Under the pieces are notes generated by a model that saw nothing but the letters and a program-made list of their open reading frames with translations, searched no databases and was not told where the DNA came from. 64,000 bases of DNA from Bacteroidales bacterium UBA5326 (lineage in GTDB: Bacteria; Bacteroidota; Bacteroidia; Bacteroidales; UBA932), in contig DHQY01000013.1 of NCBI GenBank assembly GCA_002408205.1, forward strand, positions 65,053-129,052, read 5' to 3'. The stretch's first letter is position 1, and each line of letters begins with the position of its first letter. Below are positions 46,710 through 56,791 of the stretch, in pieces. The position numbers and the translations under genes were made by a program.

Positions 46710-47428
46710 ATTATCTCCCTTTCATTAAGTAAGATGAACGCATTTTCCAATGTATCGGCGCCTGTTTGATCAAGTAATTCGCCAACAGTTCCTATGGCCT
46801 TAATGCGCCCTTTATACATGATCGCCACTCTGTCCGACAAAGCTTCGGCTTCTTCCAGGTAGTGCGTTGTAAGAATAATGGTCTTCTTTCCTTTTAGTTG
46901 CCGGATGATAGCCCATAACTCCCTTCGCGCAATAACATCCAGGCCCAAAGTGGGTTCATCCAGAAAAAGGATTTCAGGTTCGGTTATTAAAGCCATTGCA
47001 ACGCTTAATCGACGTTGCATTCCGCCTGAAAGTAACCGGGCTTTTTTCTTGCGTACATCCGAAAGGTTAAAAGCGGCAACCATTTCATCTGCCTTTTGCG
47101 GAATATCATGTCTGGAAAATCCATATATACCGGCAATCATTTTAAGGTTCTCAATAACATTCAGATTGGGAGCAATAGCTGTTTCCTGCGGCGAAACATT
47201 TATTCTTTGTTTAATGTATTGTGCATCCTTAATCAAATGCTTATTCATGATGGTTGCTTCTCCCGTAGTGGGTCTCATCAGGCAGGAAAGCATCTTTATT
47301 GTTGTGGTTTTTCCGGCTCCGTTCAGCCCAAGGAGAGAAAACAATTCTCCCCGTGCAATGAACAGGTTCAAATCATCTACAGCAACAACATCCCCGAACT
47401 TCTTTGTTAAGTGTTTTGCCTCAATCAT
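46706..47428 (-). CDS. ABC transporter ATP-binding protein
   Basis: This is a 240-residue nucleotide-binding subunit. Walker A is LNGAGKTTTIKM, the signature is LLSGGMQRRLSVAMAL, Walker B is ILFLDEPTLGLD, and the switch histidine is in ILTTHYLEEAEAL. It pairs with the permease at 45981 through a 4-bp overlap. It lies 30 bp downstream of the hybrid kinase, which suggests that the kinase may share its transcript. Confidence 0.93.
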   Translation of the reverse strand: MIEAKHLTKKFGDVVAVDDLNLFIARGELFSLLGLNGAGKTTTIKMLSCLMRPTTGEATIMNKHLIKDAQYIKQRINVSPQETAIAPNLNVIENLKMIAGIYGFSRHDIPQKADEMVAAFNLSDVRKKKARLLSGGMQRRLSVAMALITEPEILFLDEPTLGLDVIARRELWAIIRQLKGKKTIILTTHYLEEAEALSDRVAIMYKGRIKAIGTVGELLDQTGADTLENAFILLNEREII

Positions 47429-47458
47429 ATCACATTGACAGTATTTATCCGCTGTTCT

Positions 47459-50400
47459 TTATATCATTTGCTCCAAAATGCGCAAAACATGTTTCCATTC
47501 GTCACTTAAACGAATCATGTGATCTTCCATACTGTTCAGTTTACCTTCTTTTGCCTCTTGCTCCATGAGTGAGGCAATTTTAGCCAGCTTACCGTAACGG
47601 GCCGTAAGCGCTCCACCTTTTATATAATGGGAAAGAGCCGCAATTTGGCGTGCATCGCCAGAAATAACGGTCTTTTCCAGTGATTCTATTTTCGCAGCCA
47701 TATCTGCTTTTGATACAATGATCATCTCTTCAACCATCTTACTGTCTCCTTCCAATGCATCCAGGAATTCTTTATAATTGAAGTGAGTCCTTGGATCGTC
47801 AAAAGCACTCAAATATTTATACAGTAATTCTTCGAGTTTGTTCCTGTCGATGGGCTTGGGAAGGAACTCGTCCATGCCGCTGTCAATAGCTTTTTGCTGT
47901 TCTTCTTTTAAAGCACCTGCAGTTAGTGCAATAACAGGCAGACGGCCAATAACGTTATGGCTCGCTTCCCAGGCTCTGATCTCTTTAGTGGCCTCCAATC
48001 CGTCCATTTCAGGCATCTGAACATCCATAAGCACCATATCTACACGCTCCTTACAGACCATTTCCACCGCCTGTTTCCCGTTTACGGCTTCCCTTACAAA
48101 AGCATCGGGCAGGATACTGTTGATATATGACTTAACCAACATCATGTTCATGGGTATGTCTTCGGCCACCAAAATAACCGGGTTATCGACAGTACTGTGT
48201 TTTTCTTTGTCTGGCACGCCGTTCTCATTACAGGCCTTCTTTTCCCTGACAGTAGTTTTTCCGTACATCGAGCGGATCTGATCATATAAAATATCTGCAC
48301 TGATAGGTTTTACCATATGAAAACGAATCCCCAGTTCTTTACACTGCCCTCGTAACGATTGTTCGTCCGAGGAACTGTGCAGCAGTATCAGGGGCATATT
48401 TTCCGGTTCGAGTTGTAATTTCTCACGTATCATCCGTATGACCGCACACCCGTCTATGTAAGGCATATGATAATCTATAATAAGCAAATCAAACAATTGG
48501 TTTTCCAGGAGCGTCAATGCGGAAAGTCCGTTGTCGCACTCCGTGCAGGAAACGCCCCAGTGTCTGAAATTTTCCACAAGTATCTTCCTGTTAGAGGCAT
48601 TGTCATCTACAATTAGGACATTTTTAACGGGAAGAGGTCCGACATTACCCGGGTCTTCTTCGTGAAGAACCCGACAATCGGTCTCAATGGAAAAATAGAA
48701 AGTGCTTCCCTCGCCCCATTGACTCTCCATTTCAATGGCCGAGCCCATTTTTACGGCCAGCAGATTGGATATGGTCAGGCCCAGGCCGGTACCGCCGTAT
48801 TTACGGGTAGTGGAACTGTCTGCCTGTGTAAAAGCTTTAAACAATTTGCCCTGTTGAGCTTTTGTGATGCCTATTCCCGTATCACGCACATAAAATGTAT
48901 ATCTTCCCCGGCCAGGTTGCAACGGGGTAAATGTAACCTTCATTTCTACTTCTCCTTTTTCTGTAAACTTCACGGCATTGCTCAGCAGGTTGGTCAATAC
49001 CTGTTTGAGCCTTACAGGATCTATAACGGCCATACAGGGAATGTCTGGAGGTATATTGAGCAGCAATTCCAGCTTTTTTTGAGAAGCATGGAACTTGATG
49101 ATATCTATGGTCTCCTTCAACAACCTCACAATGTTAGTTTCTACGAGTTCAAGTTCAAGTTTTCCTGCCTCAATCTTAGAGAAATCCAATATATCGTTAA
49201 TAATATCCAAAAGTGCTTTTCCGGAGGTATTCGCATTTATGGCATATTCTTTCTGAACATCATTCAAATGCGTTTTCAGTAAAAGATCTGTAAAACCTAT
49301 TACTCCGTTCAGAGGAGTACGGATTTCGTGGCTCATATTGGCCAGAAATTCAGATTTGGATTTGCTGGCCTTCTCTGCCTCCTCCTTTGCCTGTCTGAGC
49401 ATTTTTCTGTTATCAATCTGTATCTGGACATTGTCCAATAATTCGGCAAATACAACCAGTATCTGTCTTTCCCTTTCGGAAAAAACATGGTGCTCATTCA
49501 CAAAATCAAACCCCACAAAGCCGGTAAGTTTCTTTTTGGTCCAGAGCGGCATAGTCAGGAGCGTTAGAACCTGCTGGTTTTCCAACAGTTTTCGCAGTGC
49601 ATCGTCTGGAGGTAATTCGGCTGTATCGTATATAAACAGTTCTTTCCGTTCCTGGTGAGCTTTAATCAGCCGGGAAATGTATTCATTGGGGACCTCCTGC
49701 ATGTTATCAATTTGGGGTATAATACCCTCGGCACACCATTCATAGGTATTTGTAAATGTGTTTTTATCAAAATCGTAACTGAATACATATGACCGATCCG
49801 CGCCAACGAATTCTCCCATAATTTGCAGGGCATTCATGATGGTTACATCTGCCTTTTCCAATGGCGTATTAATGAACGATTTTGCCATATCCACCAACAG
49901 AAGCAGTGTATTGTAATGTGCATGCTGCTCGGTAATGTCAATCATGTAAGTCAGGTAATATTTTGTATTCTGACTCTCAATAATTTCTGCAGACAAAATT
50001 CCATTCCTTAATTTGCCATTTCGCGTTCTTATGGTAATTTCCCGGTCCTTTATACGGCCCCCTTTTTCCAACTTTGATGCTATTATCCGGGGCATTTCGC
50101 GGTTAGCAAAAAGATTCAAATCCATTATACTTTTACCAAACACCTCTTCTTTCTGGTACCCGAGCACATCCAAAAACGCATCGTTTACATCTTTGAACCG
50201 TCCGTCCGGATAGCCGTAAAGAGCCACTAGTGCAGGATTGTGACGGAACAGACGTTCAAAGCGTTCAAGAGCTTCCGTCTCCGAGGTGAGATTTTTGATC
50301 ACACCAAAAATACAGTCTTCTTTATCCCACTTTCCAAGGGAAAGCCGTGTGTCCACCGGAAACAGGGTGCCGTTTTTTCTCAAAATCGGAATAGCAACCG

Positions 50401-51349
50401 AGTCTCTTTTCCCCTTAAGGACAATGGATAACAATTTCTTAATTTCATCTACTTTACCGGGCGGGTGAATGCCAAGAAGTCCGATTTTTTTGAGTTCTTC
50501 CACAGTATAACCCGTTTCTGCGATGAATGCATTATTTGCATGAAGTATTCTCCCGTCCTTTTTCACTATTAGGACCATGTGATGCAGAGAATCAAAAAAG
50601 GTCCGAAAGTTGGCTTCGTTTGCTTCGAGCTTCTCCTGAAGTGATTTACGGATAGTAATATCTCTTGCCGCAGCATAGATAAGGTTGCCTTTCGGTTTAG
50701 AACGCCATTCAATGTAACGGTAACTGCCGTCGTGGCATCGGTAACGATTCACGAAATTCAATACTTCTTTGTCTTCTCTCAATTCGCCAAGCGCCTGTAA
50801 CGTACTCTGCATATCGTCCGGATGGATATAATCCAGGAACTTATGCTTCAACAGCTCATCTATGGGATATCCCAGGACGGTTTCCCACTGTTTATTCAAC
50901 TTGTAAAACGTTCCGTCCATACCGGTAATACACAGAAGATCCAGGTTCACTGAGAAAAAACCATCCATCTCTTCAGCCTGCTTTTTCTGCTGGGTAATGT
51001 CTGTAAACAAGGTTGTAAAAAATCCTTTTTCACTGGAAAATACCTGCACCTGATACCACCGTTCCAAAGAGTGGGAATATTGTTCGAAAGTCTTACCATC
51101 TCCGCTTAGGGCGACAGATCCATAGAAAGAGATCCAGTCAAAGGGATCATTTATGATCTCGGGAAGGATTTCACGAACGGTTTTACCCACAATGTTCTTT
51201 GCTTCGAGCCCAATAATTGTTTCAAATGCCGGATTAACATTTATGAAACGGTAATCTGTGGGAAGGCCGGCATCGTCAACAAGTATTTGATGATGTGCAA
51301 TGGCAAAGGGGGAATGATAAATAATGTTTTTTGCAATTTGAGTTTCCAT
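47459..51349 (-). CDS. Multi-PAS/GAF hybrid sensor histidine kinase with two receivers and Hpt
   Basis: This is a 1296-residue soluble kinase with no obvious membrane helix. In order: four PAS domains (to about 500), a GAF-type domain (about 500-660), HisKA with H674 in [12 protein letters not shown], HATPase with [13 protein letters not shown], receiver 1 ([12 protein letters not shown]), receiver 2 ([15 protein letters not shown]) and a C-terminal Hpt with the histidine in [12 protein letters not shown]. It is a phosphorelay protein without its own DNA-binding output, so a separate regulator must take the phosphate. It precedes an ABC exporter and a GH43-like gene on the same strand. Confidence 0.93.
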   Translation of the reverse strand: METQIAKNIIYHSPFAIAHHQILVDDAGLPTDYRFINVNPAFETIIGLEAKNIVGKTVREILPEIINDPFDWISFYGSVALSGDGKTFEQYSHSLERWYQVQVFSSEKGFFTTLFTDITQQKKQAEEMDGFFSVNLDLLCITGMDGTFYKLNKQWETVLGYPIDELLKHKFLDYIHPDDMQSTLQALGELREDKEVLNFVNRYRCHDGSYRYIEWRSKPKGNLIYAAARDITIRKSLQEKLEANEANFRTFFDSLHHMVLIVKKDGRILHANNAFIAETGYTVEELKKIGLLGIHPPGKVDEIKKLLSIVLKGKRDSVAIPILRKNGTLFPVDTRLSLGKWDKEDCIFGVIKNLTSETEALERFERLFRHNPALVALYGYPDGRFKDVNDAFLDVLGYQKEEVFGKSIMDLNLFANREMPRIIASKLEKGGRIKDREITIRTRNGKLRNGILSAEIIESQNTKYYLTYMIDITEQHAHYNTLLLLVDMAKSFINTPLEKADVTIMNALQIMGEFVGADRSYVFSYDFDKNTFTNTYEWCAEGIIPQIDNMQEVPNEYISRLIKAHQERKELFIYDTAELPPDDALRKLLENQQVLTLLTMPLWTKKKLTGFVGFDFVNEHHVFSERERQILVVFAELLDNVQIQIDNRKMLRQAKEEAEKASKSKSEFLANMSHEIRTPLNGVIGFTDLLLKTHLNDVQKEYAINANTSGKALLDIINDILDFSKIEAGKLELELVETNIVRLLKETIDIIKFHASQKKLELLLNIPPDIPCMAVIDPVRLKQVLTNLLSNAVKFTEKGEVEMKVTFTPLQPGRGRYTFYVRDTGIGITKAQQGKLFKAFTQADSSTTRKYGGTGLGLTISNLLAVKMGSAIEMESQWGEGSTFYFSIETDCRVLHEEDPGNVGPLPVKNVLIVDDNASNRKILVENFRHWGVSCTECDNGLSALTLLENQLFDLLIIDYHMPYIDGCAVIRMIREKLQLEPENMPLILLHSSSDEQSLRGQCKELGIRFHMVKPISADILYDQIRSMYGKTTVREKKACNENGVPDKEKHSTVDNPVILVAEDIPMNMMLVKSYINSILPDAFVREAVNGKQAVEMVCKERVDMVLMDVQMPEMDGLEATKEIRAWEASHNVIGRLPVIALTAGALKEEQQKAIDSGMDEFLPKPIDRNKLEELLYKYLSAFDDPRTHFNYKEFLDALEGDSKMVEEMIIVSKADMAAKIESLEKTVISGDARQIAALSHYIKGGALTARYGKLAKIASLMEQEAKEGKLNSMEDHMIRLSDEWKHVLRILEQMI

Positions 51350-51391
51350 AACTTTACGTTTGGCCTGACGTAAAGTTAATTATATTATCGA

Positions 51392-52489
51392 TTACTTGTA
51401 CTGCTGCAACACCCAATCATGGATTGCCAGAGGCTCCTCATTCCCAAGGAATAAGAAGGACAATGGCTTGATAATATCGTGACCTGCTTCACTGTTTGTA
51501 AAATACACCAGTATCCGTCCGGGAGTTGAGTTGCTTTTTGGAACGATCAGAAAAAGTGATTTGAAACGACCGTTGTCTCCCCAATGGAATACAACCTCTC
51601 CAAGCGTCCCGTGTTTTTCAATTCCCAGGCCGAGCCCCCAGAACACATGCCGGTCGCAGTCCCTGGGATGACCTGGATACCGCACGGCATTCACCCGGGG
51701 AAAGAACATGGCATCTCTGCTTTGACGGCTAAGTCCGGCTCCTTCGTTCAAAGCAATAAGAAATTTCATGTAATCTCCGGCCGTTGTCCTGAGTGTATAG
51801 GCAGCATTTGCCCTCGGGAAACTTCCCGGTCCCCTGTTTTCACCCTCTCTGGTATAACCGTCAGCCGCCAGGGTATCGTATTTGCATAACCATTCATAGG
51901 ACGAGGCGTGCATCCCCAAAGGAATAAAAACCTCTTCCCTGGCGATCTCTTCCAGCCCTTTCCCTTTTATACTTTCCACCGCACGCTGAAGAAAAGCAAA
52001 TGCCTCACCCGAATAGCTGAAAGCGGAATCCGGCCTGAACAAAAAAGATATTGGAGCGTCAGGCCAGTCGGAAGAGCCCGGAGAGGCCGCCCAATTGGGA
52101 AGACCGCTTGTCTGACTGAGCACTATCCTGGCTGTTAATCTGCCGGCAAGTTCCCTGTCGGTAAACCTGTTTGCCTGCGTGTAACAAATAAGCGGTGTGT
52201 CCGGATCTATTTCGCCCCGGTCAGCCATTTTCATGATTATATATGCCATCACGGGTTTACTGAGCGATGCTGCCTGAAAAACAGTGAAACAGTCTGCGCG
52301 GGGACAGATCTCAGGTACCGTTGAAACCTCAAACACAGTCAGGCTGTCGCCTTCACGGTATGCAACCTGTAAGAGCGGAATGCCCGCCTCTGCCGCTATT
52401 CGGTACGTCTCGTCACGAAATGTCAGTGAAGGTGAGAAAAACAAGACAGTCCACACCGGCAATATAATATATTTCAAGATAGAAACCAT
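51392..52489 (-). CDS. Serine hydrolase, beta-lactamase/class C PBP-like
   Basis: This is a 365-residue exported protein. The catalytic SxxK is in QAASLSKPVMAY, the tyrosine motif is YSGEAFAF, and the third motif is HWGDNG. It is probably a D-aminopeptidase, esterase or peptidoglycan-related hydrolase rather than a true beta-lactamase. The signal anchor is at the N terminus. Co-directional with the small gene at 52505, with a 15-bp gap. Confidence 0.85.
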   Translation of the reverse strand: MVSILKYIILPVWTVLFFSPSLTFRDETYRIAAEAGIPLLQVAYREGDSLTVFEVSTVPEICPRADCFTVFQAASLSKPVMAYIIMKMADRGEIDPDTPLICYTQANRFTDRELAGRLTARIVLSQTSGLPNWAASPGSSDWPDAPISFLFRPDSAFSYSGEAFAFLQRAVESIKGKGLEEIAREEVFIPLGMHASSYEWLCKYDTLAADGYTREGENRGPGSFPRANAAYTLRTTAGDYMKFLIALNEGAGLSRQSRDAMFFPRVNAVRYPGHPRDCDRHVFWGLGLGIEKHGTLGEVVFHWGDNGRFKSLFLIVPKSNSTPGRILVYFTNSEAGHDIIKPLSFLFLGNEEPLAIHDWVLQQYK

Positions 52490-52504
52490 AATCGTTTTTA
52501 TAAC

Positions 52505-52897
52505 TTACCGTGGCTCCTTTATCCGGGATTGTAACGTCGCTATGCGGTTCTCTCGTTCAAATGAATAGGTTTTGTCCTTCATACGGCAATATTCCAGGAG
52601 CCATAATGCCTTATCTGTAAAACCAAGTTTTTCAAGAATCAGGGAAAAATCTTCTATGTTCTTCAGATTGAATCCTTCCTGTGATTCCAGGTATCTGATT
52701 GCATCCTGTCTGTCCATCTGAATAAAGCCTGCCAGATGGAAATCTGCCAGATCCTGTAAATCCATGGCGGTTTCTTCCAGCTGTTTGTTATCCTGCACAG
52801 AAGCATTTCCCGATTTGCTAAATAATCTGGAAATGATCTTTTGCAAGATCATTCCAATCTTTTCTATTTCACGTAAAATATAGTCCCTTTGTTCCAT
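52505..52897 (-). CDS. Small cytosolic protein of unknown function, DUF6483-like
   Basis: This is a 130-residue, mostly helical, charged protein: MEQRDYILREIEKIGMILQK at the N terminus and IATLQSRIKEP at the end. There is no signal and no catalytic motif. The beginning (an ILREIEKIG.ILQKI pattern) recalls small Bacteroidota/Firmicutes proteins of the DUF6483 group, but I am not sure. It is 3 bp after the VOC gene and 15 bp before the serine hydrolase, so co-transcribed. Confidence 0.6.
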   Translation of the reverse strand: MEQRDYILREIEKIGMILQKIISRLFSKSGNASVQDNKQLEETAMDLQDLADFHLAGFIQMDRQDAIRYLESQEGFNLKNIEDFSLILEKLGFTDKALWLLEYCRMKDKTYSFERENRIATLQSRIKEPR

Positions 52898-52900
52898 TAA

Positions 52901-53386
52901 TCACTCATTGTTGGCTTTGCTAAAAGATTCAACCGCTCCTTTTATAAAATCTGCCGGTAGTCCGGTGGCCACGGCAATTTCTTCTGCTGTCATACCTTCT
53001 TTAGATAGTCTGTAAGACAGGTATTCCATTGACTCACCCACTTCAACAATATGTTCATCGGGATCATAAAATCTCACTACGCGCTGTCTCCAGGGTTGTT
53101 CCCTCATTTGATGAACAAAAATCACCTGGTTTTCCAGGAGTTTGGCCACAAAACTTTCCAGATCATCAAACTCGAAATACAGTTCAAAATCGTTGCCGCC
53201 AGGCCGGATCTCCTTGTTACCAATCAGTTCTTTATAGTGGGATCTCAAATGAATGGCAAAACCACCGGCAAAGGACACATTCTGTCCAAAGTCAAATGCG
53301 ACTTTCTGATTGAGTACATTCTCATAAAATATGCGGGAACGCTTAATATCAGTAACAGTGATCAAAGGGCAAATAAATTTCATCAT
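52901..53386 (-). CDS. VOC-family (glyoxalase-like) protein
   Basis: This is a 161-residue protein with the beta-alpha-beta-beta-beta fold: MKFICPLITVTDIKRSRIFY at the start, then FEFDDLESFVAKLLENQVIF and VRFYDPDEHIVEVGESMEYL with the conserved C-terminal metal-side acidic residue. A terminal helix of about 30 residues follows (GMTAEEIAVATGLP). Its ATGATG start overlaps the stop of the acyltransferase remnant. The substrate is unknown. Confidence 0.8.
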   Translation of the reverse strand: MMKFICPLITVTDIKRSRIFYENVLNQKVAFDFGQNVSFAGGFAIHLRSHYKELIGNKEIRPGGNDFELYFEFDDLESFVAKLLENQVIFVHQMREQPWRQRVVRFYDPDEHIVEVGESMEYLSYRLSKEGMTAEEIAVATGLPADFIKGAVESFSKANNE

Positions 53387-53580
53387 ATATACAGTCTGAA
53401 CAACTTAATCTTCCTGAGCAATATACCCGTAAGCCAACTGAGGGCAAAAGAGAGTATAAATGTAATCATAAACTTCAGAAAAGCCGGCATGTTGAACTTC
53501 AGTAAAACAAATTGTGTCCAGACTACAAAAATATAATGAACAAGATAGATAAACCCGCCCCTTTTTTGTTCAGGCTTCTG
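53383..53580 (-). pseudogene. C-terminal fragment of an acyltransferase-3-family membrane protein
   Basis: In one minus-strand frame, residues GGFIYLVHYIFVVWTQFVLL and MPAFLKFMITFILSFALSWL, ending IKLFRLYI, match the last two helices of acyltransferase-3 (O-acetyltransferase) proteins. Nothing upstream restores the rest. The stop codon at 53383-53385 overlaps the VOC gene start. Confidence 0.6.
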
Positions 53581-53613
53581 AGATGTGTAGAACGAATTTG
53601 GATCTGGCCGGAA

Positions 53614-53757
53614 TTATCCATAAAGGTCAGTTTTGTCATTATATTTTTCTAACGTTCTTTTGAGTAATTGCCGAATTTCACAAACGAGCCATTCCGGCTC
53701 AATAACCTTCACTGTATCTCCGTGCCTGAGGATTTCCTGCTTAACCACAAAACATGA
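53614..53757 (-). pseudogene. C-terminal fragment of a WYL-domain regulator
   Basis: The minus-strand frame reads VVKQEILRHGDTVKVIEPEW and then EIRQLLKRTLEKYNDK to a stop at 53614-53616. This is the usual C terminus of WYL-domain transcriptional regulators. The frame is cut exactly where repeat module A begins (about 53758); the rest of the gene is not found on the far side of the repeat cluster. Confidence 0.65.
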
Positions 53758-53835
53758 CACAAGCTATTCAGATATGGGAAACCTCGCGCCCGCGGAGGGA
53801 AGGACCAATTTGCGCCGCAAACAGAGAGACGTTTT
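53758..53835 (+). repeat. Palindromic repeat module A, variant copy (54-kb cluster, left)
   Basis: It starts CACAAGCTATTCAG and keeps the invariant core CTCGCGCCCGCGGAGGGA. Its inner hairpin is different in sequence but still pairs (TTTGCGCCGCAAA). The right outer arm is lost and the sequence runs into a B-type spacer (CATTAGGTTTCCGGCGGCAT). It cuts the WYL gene remnant. Confidence 0.75.
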
Positions 53836-53860
53836 CATTAGGTTTCCGGCGGCATGACCG

Positions 53861-54051
53861 TCAAGGGTCAAACATGGGAAAACGTCAAGCGTCTATTATT
53901 CAGCTATATACAAGAAGTCGGCATTTGACCCTTGCTTTAGCCATCACGTATTCATTGGGTTTCCGGCGAGCATAGTGTCAATGGTCAAACTCAGAAAAAC
54001 GTCAATCGTCTATTATTCAGCTACATACAAGAAGCCGACATTTGACCCCTG
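53861..54051 (+). repeat. Tandem pair of palindrome-ended repeat module B (54-kb cluster)
   Basis: Units 53861-53934 and 53978-54051 have a period of 117 bp and are bounded by TCAAGGGTCAAAC (second unit TCAATGGTCAAAC) and TTTGACCCTTG. The two units are nearly identical inside (GTCTATTATTCAGCTATATA, TCTATTATTCAGCTACATA). No C module follows; the junction reads CCCAGGTCGCGTCTGG. Confidence 0.8.
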
Positions 54052-54112
54052 CTTTGTATTGGAGCAGAAGAAAGTCCCAGGTCGCGTCTGGCTGCACCAC
54101 TGCATAGAACGC

Positions 54113-54209
54113 CACAAGCTATTCAGAAAAGGGAAACCTCGCGCCCGCGGAGGGAAGGACCCATTGGCTGCGCCAATGGGAGGCGTTTCCCATTCTGAAT
54201 AGCCTGTAG
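54113..54209 (+). repeat. Palindromic repeat module A (54-kb cluster, right)
   Basis: This is a full-length, nearly symmetric copy: CACAAGCTATTCAG, AAAAGGGAAAC, the invariant core, CCCATTGGC-TGC-GCCAATGGG, GTTTCCCATTCTGAATAGCC. The left flank TGCACCACTGCATAGAACG matches the 31.5-kb copy in inverse. It lies 72 bp beyond the stop of the epimerase gene at 54282. Confidence 0.85.
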
Positions 54210-54281
54210 GAAGTTCTTGACCAGATGGGCGGAGGGATTGTGACAGACAAGTGTGCAGACCTCCGGAAACCCCCGCTGACC

Positions 54282-55247
54282 TTACCCAACCGCTATTATA
54301 TCATCCAGCACCTGATCCAATGGTGTGAAATCCATGCCTAAATTCTTTTTTGCCTTGTCGTTAGAATAAAAATTCTTTACGGTTAATATTTTGGTATTCA
54401 CAGAGGAGAAATCCACGGGGATTTTCAAAAACCGGCACAGATCGCCTACCCGGCCGGCAAAACGCAATATCAGATTGGGAATGAGAATCAATACGGTTTT
54501 TTGGCGATTATGTTCTGCAACCTTCTTGAAAAATTCCCTGTAGGTAAGATTTTCATTAGCAATAAGAAATTTCTGGCCGCTCTCTTTCAAATCAAAAGCT
54601 TTAATTATTGCCCGGGCAACGTCCCCGACGTACACAAAGTTTTTGCCGCCGCCCGGATAGAATACCACCCGTTTGTCAAGCGCCATATGAAGCAATTTTG
54701 CCGAGCCGTTTTTTTTGGAAAAAGGGCCCATCATAAACGTCGGACTTAGGGTGGTAACATTCAGTTCGGAAGAGGCCTTGTCCACAATATCCTGAGCCAG
54801 TTTTTTGCTCACGGCATAAAACGACATAGTAAAGGGGCTTCTCATGGGCAGCTCCTCGTTCCCGGGATCTGATATACTGCCGTAGCCATATGTATTTGCC
54901 GTACCGATATAAACCAGTTTTTCTACGTTGTTTTTTATGCAGGCTTCAATTATGTTCCGGGTGCCTGTTACGTTTGCGTCACTATAATCTTCCATACTCA
55001 GCAAGTTCTGCGATGTATTGGCCGCCACATGCACTACATACCGGCACCCGCATATGCCCATATTGAGCTTATCTTTTGAAAGCAAGTCCCCTTCCAGAAG
55101 ATGGAGATTTTTAAGTTCCGGATTAACAAAGCTCCCTTTTCTGCGCACCAGGGCAACAACCCCGAAGCCTTTCCCGAGGAGCATAAGAACCAGGTTTGTA
55201 CCTAATAAGCCGTTAGCTCCGGTAACAAAAACTTTATCCATAGTCAT
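54282..55247 (-). CDS. NAD-dependent epimerase/dehydratase
   Basis: This is a 321-residue extended SDR. The N-terminal TGANGLLGTNLV binds NAD(P). The catalytic YxxxK is in FYAVSKKLAQ. The active-site Thr/Ser region is in YIGTANTYGYG. It resembles dihydroflavonol 4-reductase/3-beta-HSD enzymes and the paralog at 4966. It starts 3 bp after the SDR at 55251, so they share an operon, and the two may act in successive oxidoreduction steps. Confidence 0.87.
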   Translation of the reverse strand: MTMDKVFVTGANGLLGTNLVLMLLGKGFGVVALVRRKGSFVNPELKNLHLLEGDLLSKDKLNMGICGCRYVVHVAANTSQNLLSMEDYSDANVTGTRNIIEACIKNNVEKLVYIGTANTYGYGSISDPGNEELPMRSPFTMSFYAVSKKLAQDIVDKASSELNVTTLSPTFMMGPFSKKNGSAKLLHMALDKRVVFYPGGGKNFVYVGDVARAIIKAFDLKESGQKFLIANENLTYREFFKKVAEHNRQKTVLILIPNLILRFAGRVGDLCRFLKIPVDFSSVNTKILTVKNFYSNDKAKKNLGMDFTPLDQVLDDIIAVG

Positions 55248-55250
55248 TTG

Positions 55251-56039
55251 TTACATAAGCTCTCTTCTAACGGCTCTGGAAAGCAATGGCAATCTTATCC
55301 AGATAGGAAGAACCTTCAGGACAAGCCAGTTGAATCCGTTTAGCATAATAAGTGTATCGCGCTTAAAAAGTTGTCTTACGGATATCTCTGCCACTTTTTC
55401 CGGCGAAAGCAAACCCAGCTTCCCCCAAAAACCCTGCTTGTCAATTCGGGCGGTAATTTCCGGGTTGGTCCTCATGGGTCCCGGATTTACCACGCTAATG
55501 AAAACGTTGGTCTTTTTGTATTCTTCGTATAATCCCCGTGTAAACGAATGAACAAAGGCTTTTGAAGCGGGATAAACTGTTTTAAATGCTATAGGACTGA
55601 AAGCCGCCATACTCGATACATTCAGCACATACGCTTTTTCCTGCATTTTCAAATTGGAAAACAATTGCCTGGTCATTACGGTTGTTGCCATAACGTTCAA
55701 TTGAATAATGGTATTTATATAGTTTACGTCCGCCAGGTCAAAACGGCGCGTTCCTCCAACACCGGCATTATTAATCAAAACTGACACAGAGTACTTTACG
55801 TTGATATTACTCGTAACGTTAATAATATTTTCAATTTTGGTCAGGTCAGTTTCGTAATAGACCGAGTCGTTTTTGTAGCGGTTTTTTATTTCATTACAAA
55901 TAACATCCAGACCCCGGCCGGGCAAGTCAATCAGAATGGTGCCGAAACCCTTGCTGGCCAGTTCAAAAGCAAATGCTTTGCCCAGACCTCCGGCACCACC
56001 AGTAACAATTGAATACGTTATATTTCGGATTGTTTCCAT
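55251..56039 (-). CDS. Short-chain dehydrogenase/reductase
   Basis: This is a 262-residue classical SDR. TGGAGGLGKAFA is the cofactor loop, NNAGVGG is the structural motif, and the catalytic Ser (NVSSMAAF) and YxxxK (YPASKAF) are present. The C-terminal tail (WIRLPLLSRAV) is hydrophobic, so it may touch the membrane, as in the 17-beta-HSD/3-ketoacyl-reductase-like group. Partner of the epimerase that follows. Confidence 0.88.
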   Translation of the reverse strand: METIRNITYSIVTGGAGGLGKAFAFELASKGFGTILIDLPGRGLDVICNEIKNRYKNDSVYYETDLTKIENIINVTSNINVKYSVSVLINNAGVGGTRRFDLADVNYINTIIQLNVMATTVMTRQLFSNLKMQEKAYVLNVSSMAAFSPIAFKTVYPASKAFVHSFTRGLYEEYKKTNVFISVVNPGPMRTNPEITARIDKQGFWGKLGLLSPEKVAEISVRQLFKRDTLIMLNGFNWLVLKVLPIWIRLPLLSRAVRRELM

Positions 56040-56059
56040 CGGGAATATTTTCCCAAATA

Positions 56060-56359
56060 TTATGCGTTTTTCTTTAACCTGGAAACACGCTCCCTGAGGT
56101 TTATGACATGTTCTTCATCGGTGCAGTTCGGGTCTTTCATCCCTTTAAACAATTCACAGGGAAGTTCTGCACATTGGCCGCAACCGGCATATTTCCTATC
56201 CATAACAGAACACTTGTATAGCGGGCAGACTCCGCCGGGGACATGTTCTTTTGCCCAAAAAGGCGCACCCAGAACCAGGTAACAACCCTGGCATTCATTG
56301 CCGAAAAAGTTACATTCATTGCATATTAATCCGCAGGCAGACAGTAATTGATTATCCAT
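56060..56359 (-). CDS. DUF3795-type cysteine-rich small protein
   Basis: This is a 99-residue protein with 11 cysteines: SACGLICNECNFFGNECQGC, then CPLYKCSVMDRKYAGCGQC and LPCELFKGMKDP. That is the pattern of DUF3795, presumed metal- or Fe-S-binding. It is the first gene of a three-gene operon with the SDR and epimerase. A TAACTTTG box on the minus strand at 56385-56392 fits its -7 promoter element. Confidence 0.8.
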   Translation of the reverse strand: MDNQLLSACGLICNECNFFGNECQGCYLVLGAPFWAKEHVPGGVCPLYKCSVMDRKYAGCGQCAELPCELFKGMKDPNCTDEEHVINLRERVSRLKKNA

Positions 56360-56449
56360 AATAGTTTCTTTTAAGTATATAGTCCAAAGTTATATAATTT
56401 CACGGTAAGGTAAATAATTACTACTTTCGACAAATAAAAAACCATTAAT

Positions 56450-56788
56450 ATGATAATTACAGACTGGAAAAAACAAGAAATCAAAGATACACCGCATAAG
56501 GTGGATGTCCGTTTGCTGTATGAGAAGAGCGATGCCCAGGTTATGCACATTAACCTGCAACCGGGAGAGGCGCTTAAGCCGCACATAACACCTGTGGATG
56601 TGTTCTTTTTTGTGCTTGAAGGGTGTCCGACCATACAGGTAGGCAGCGAAGAACAGAAAGTGAAAGCCAATATGCTGGTAGAAAGTCCTAAAGACATAGT
56701 GCATTGCCTTTATAACCACAGCGACAAACCGGCACGTATCCTGGTTGTTAAAACGCCTAAACCCGTAACTAACGCCCGGCTGCTGTAA
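56450..56788 (+). CDS. Small cupin-domain protein
   Basis: This is a 112-residue single cupin. The metal-site motif GEALKPHITPVDVFFFVLEG and the second motif SPKDIVHCLYNHSDKPARIL are intact. The enzyme or sensor role is unknown. It is divergent from the DUF3795 gene and convergent with the HD-domain gene, with 3 bp between the stops. Confidence 0.8.
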   Translation: MIITDWKKQEIKDTPHKVDVRLLYEKSDAQVMHINLQPGEALKPHITPVDVFFFVLEGCPTIQVGSEEQKVKANMLVESPKDIVHCLYNHSDKPARILVVKTPKPVTNARLL

Positions 56789-56791
56789 GAA

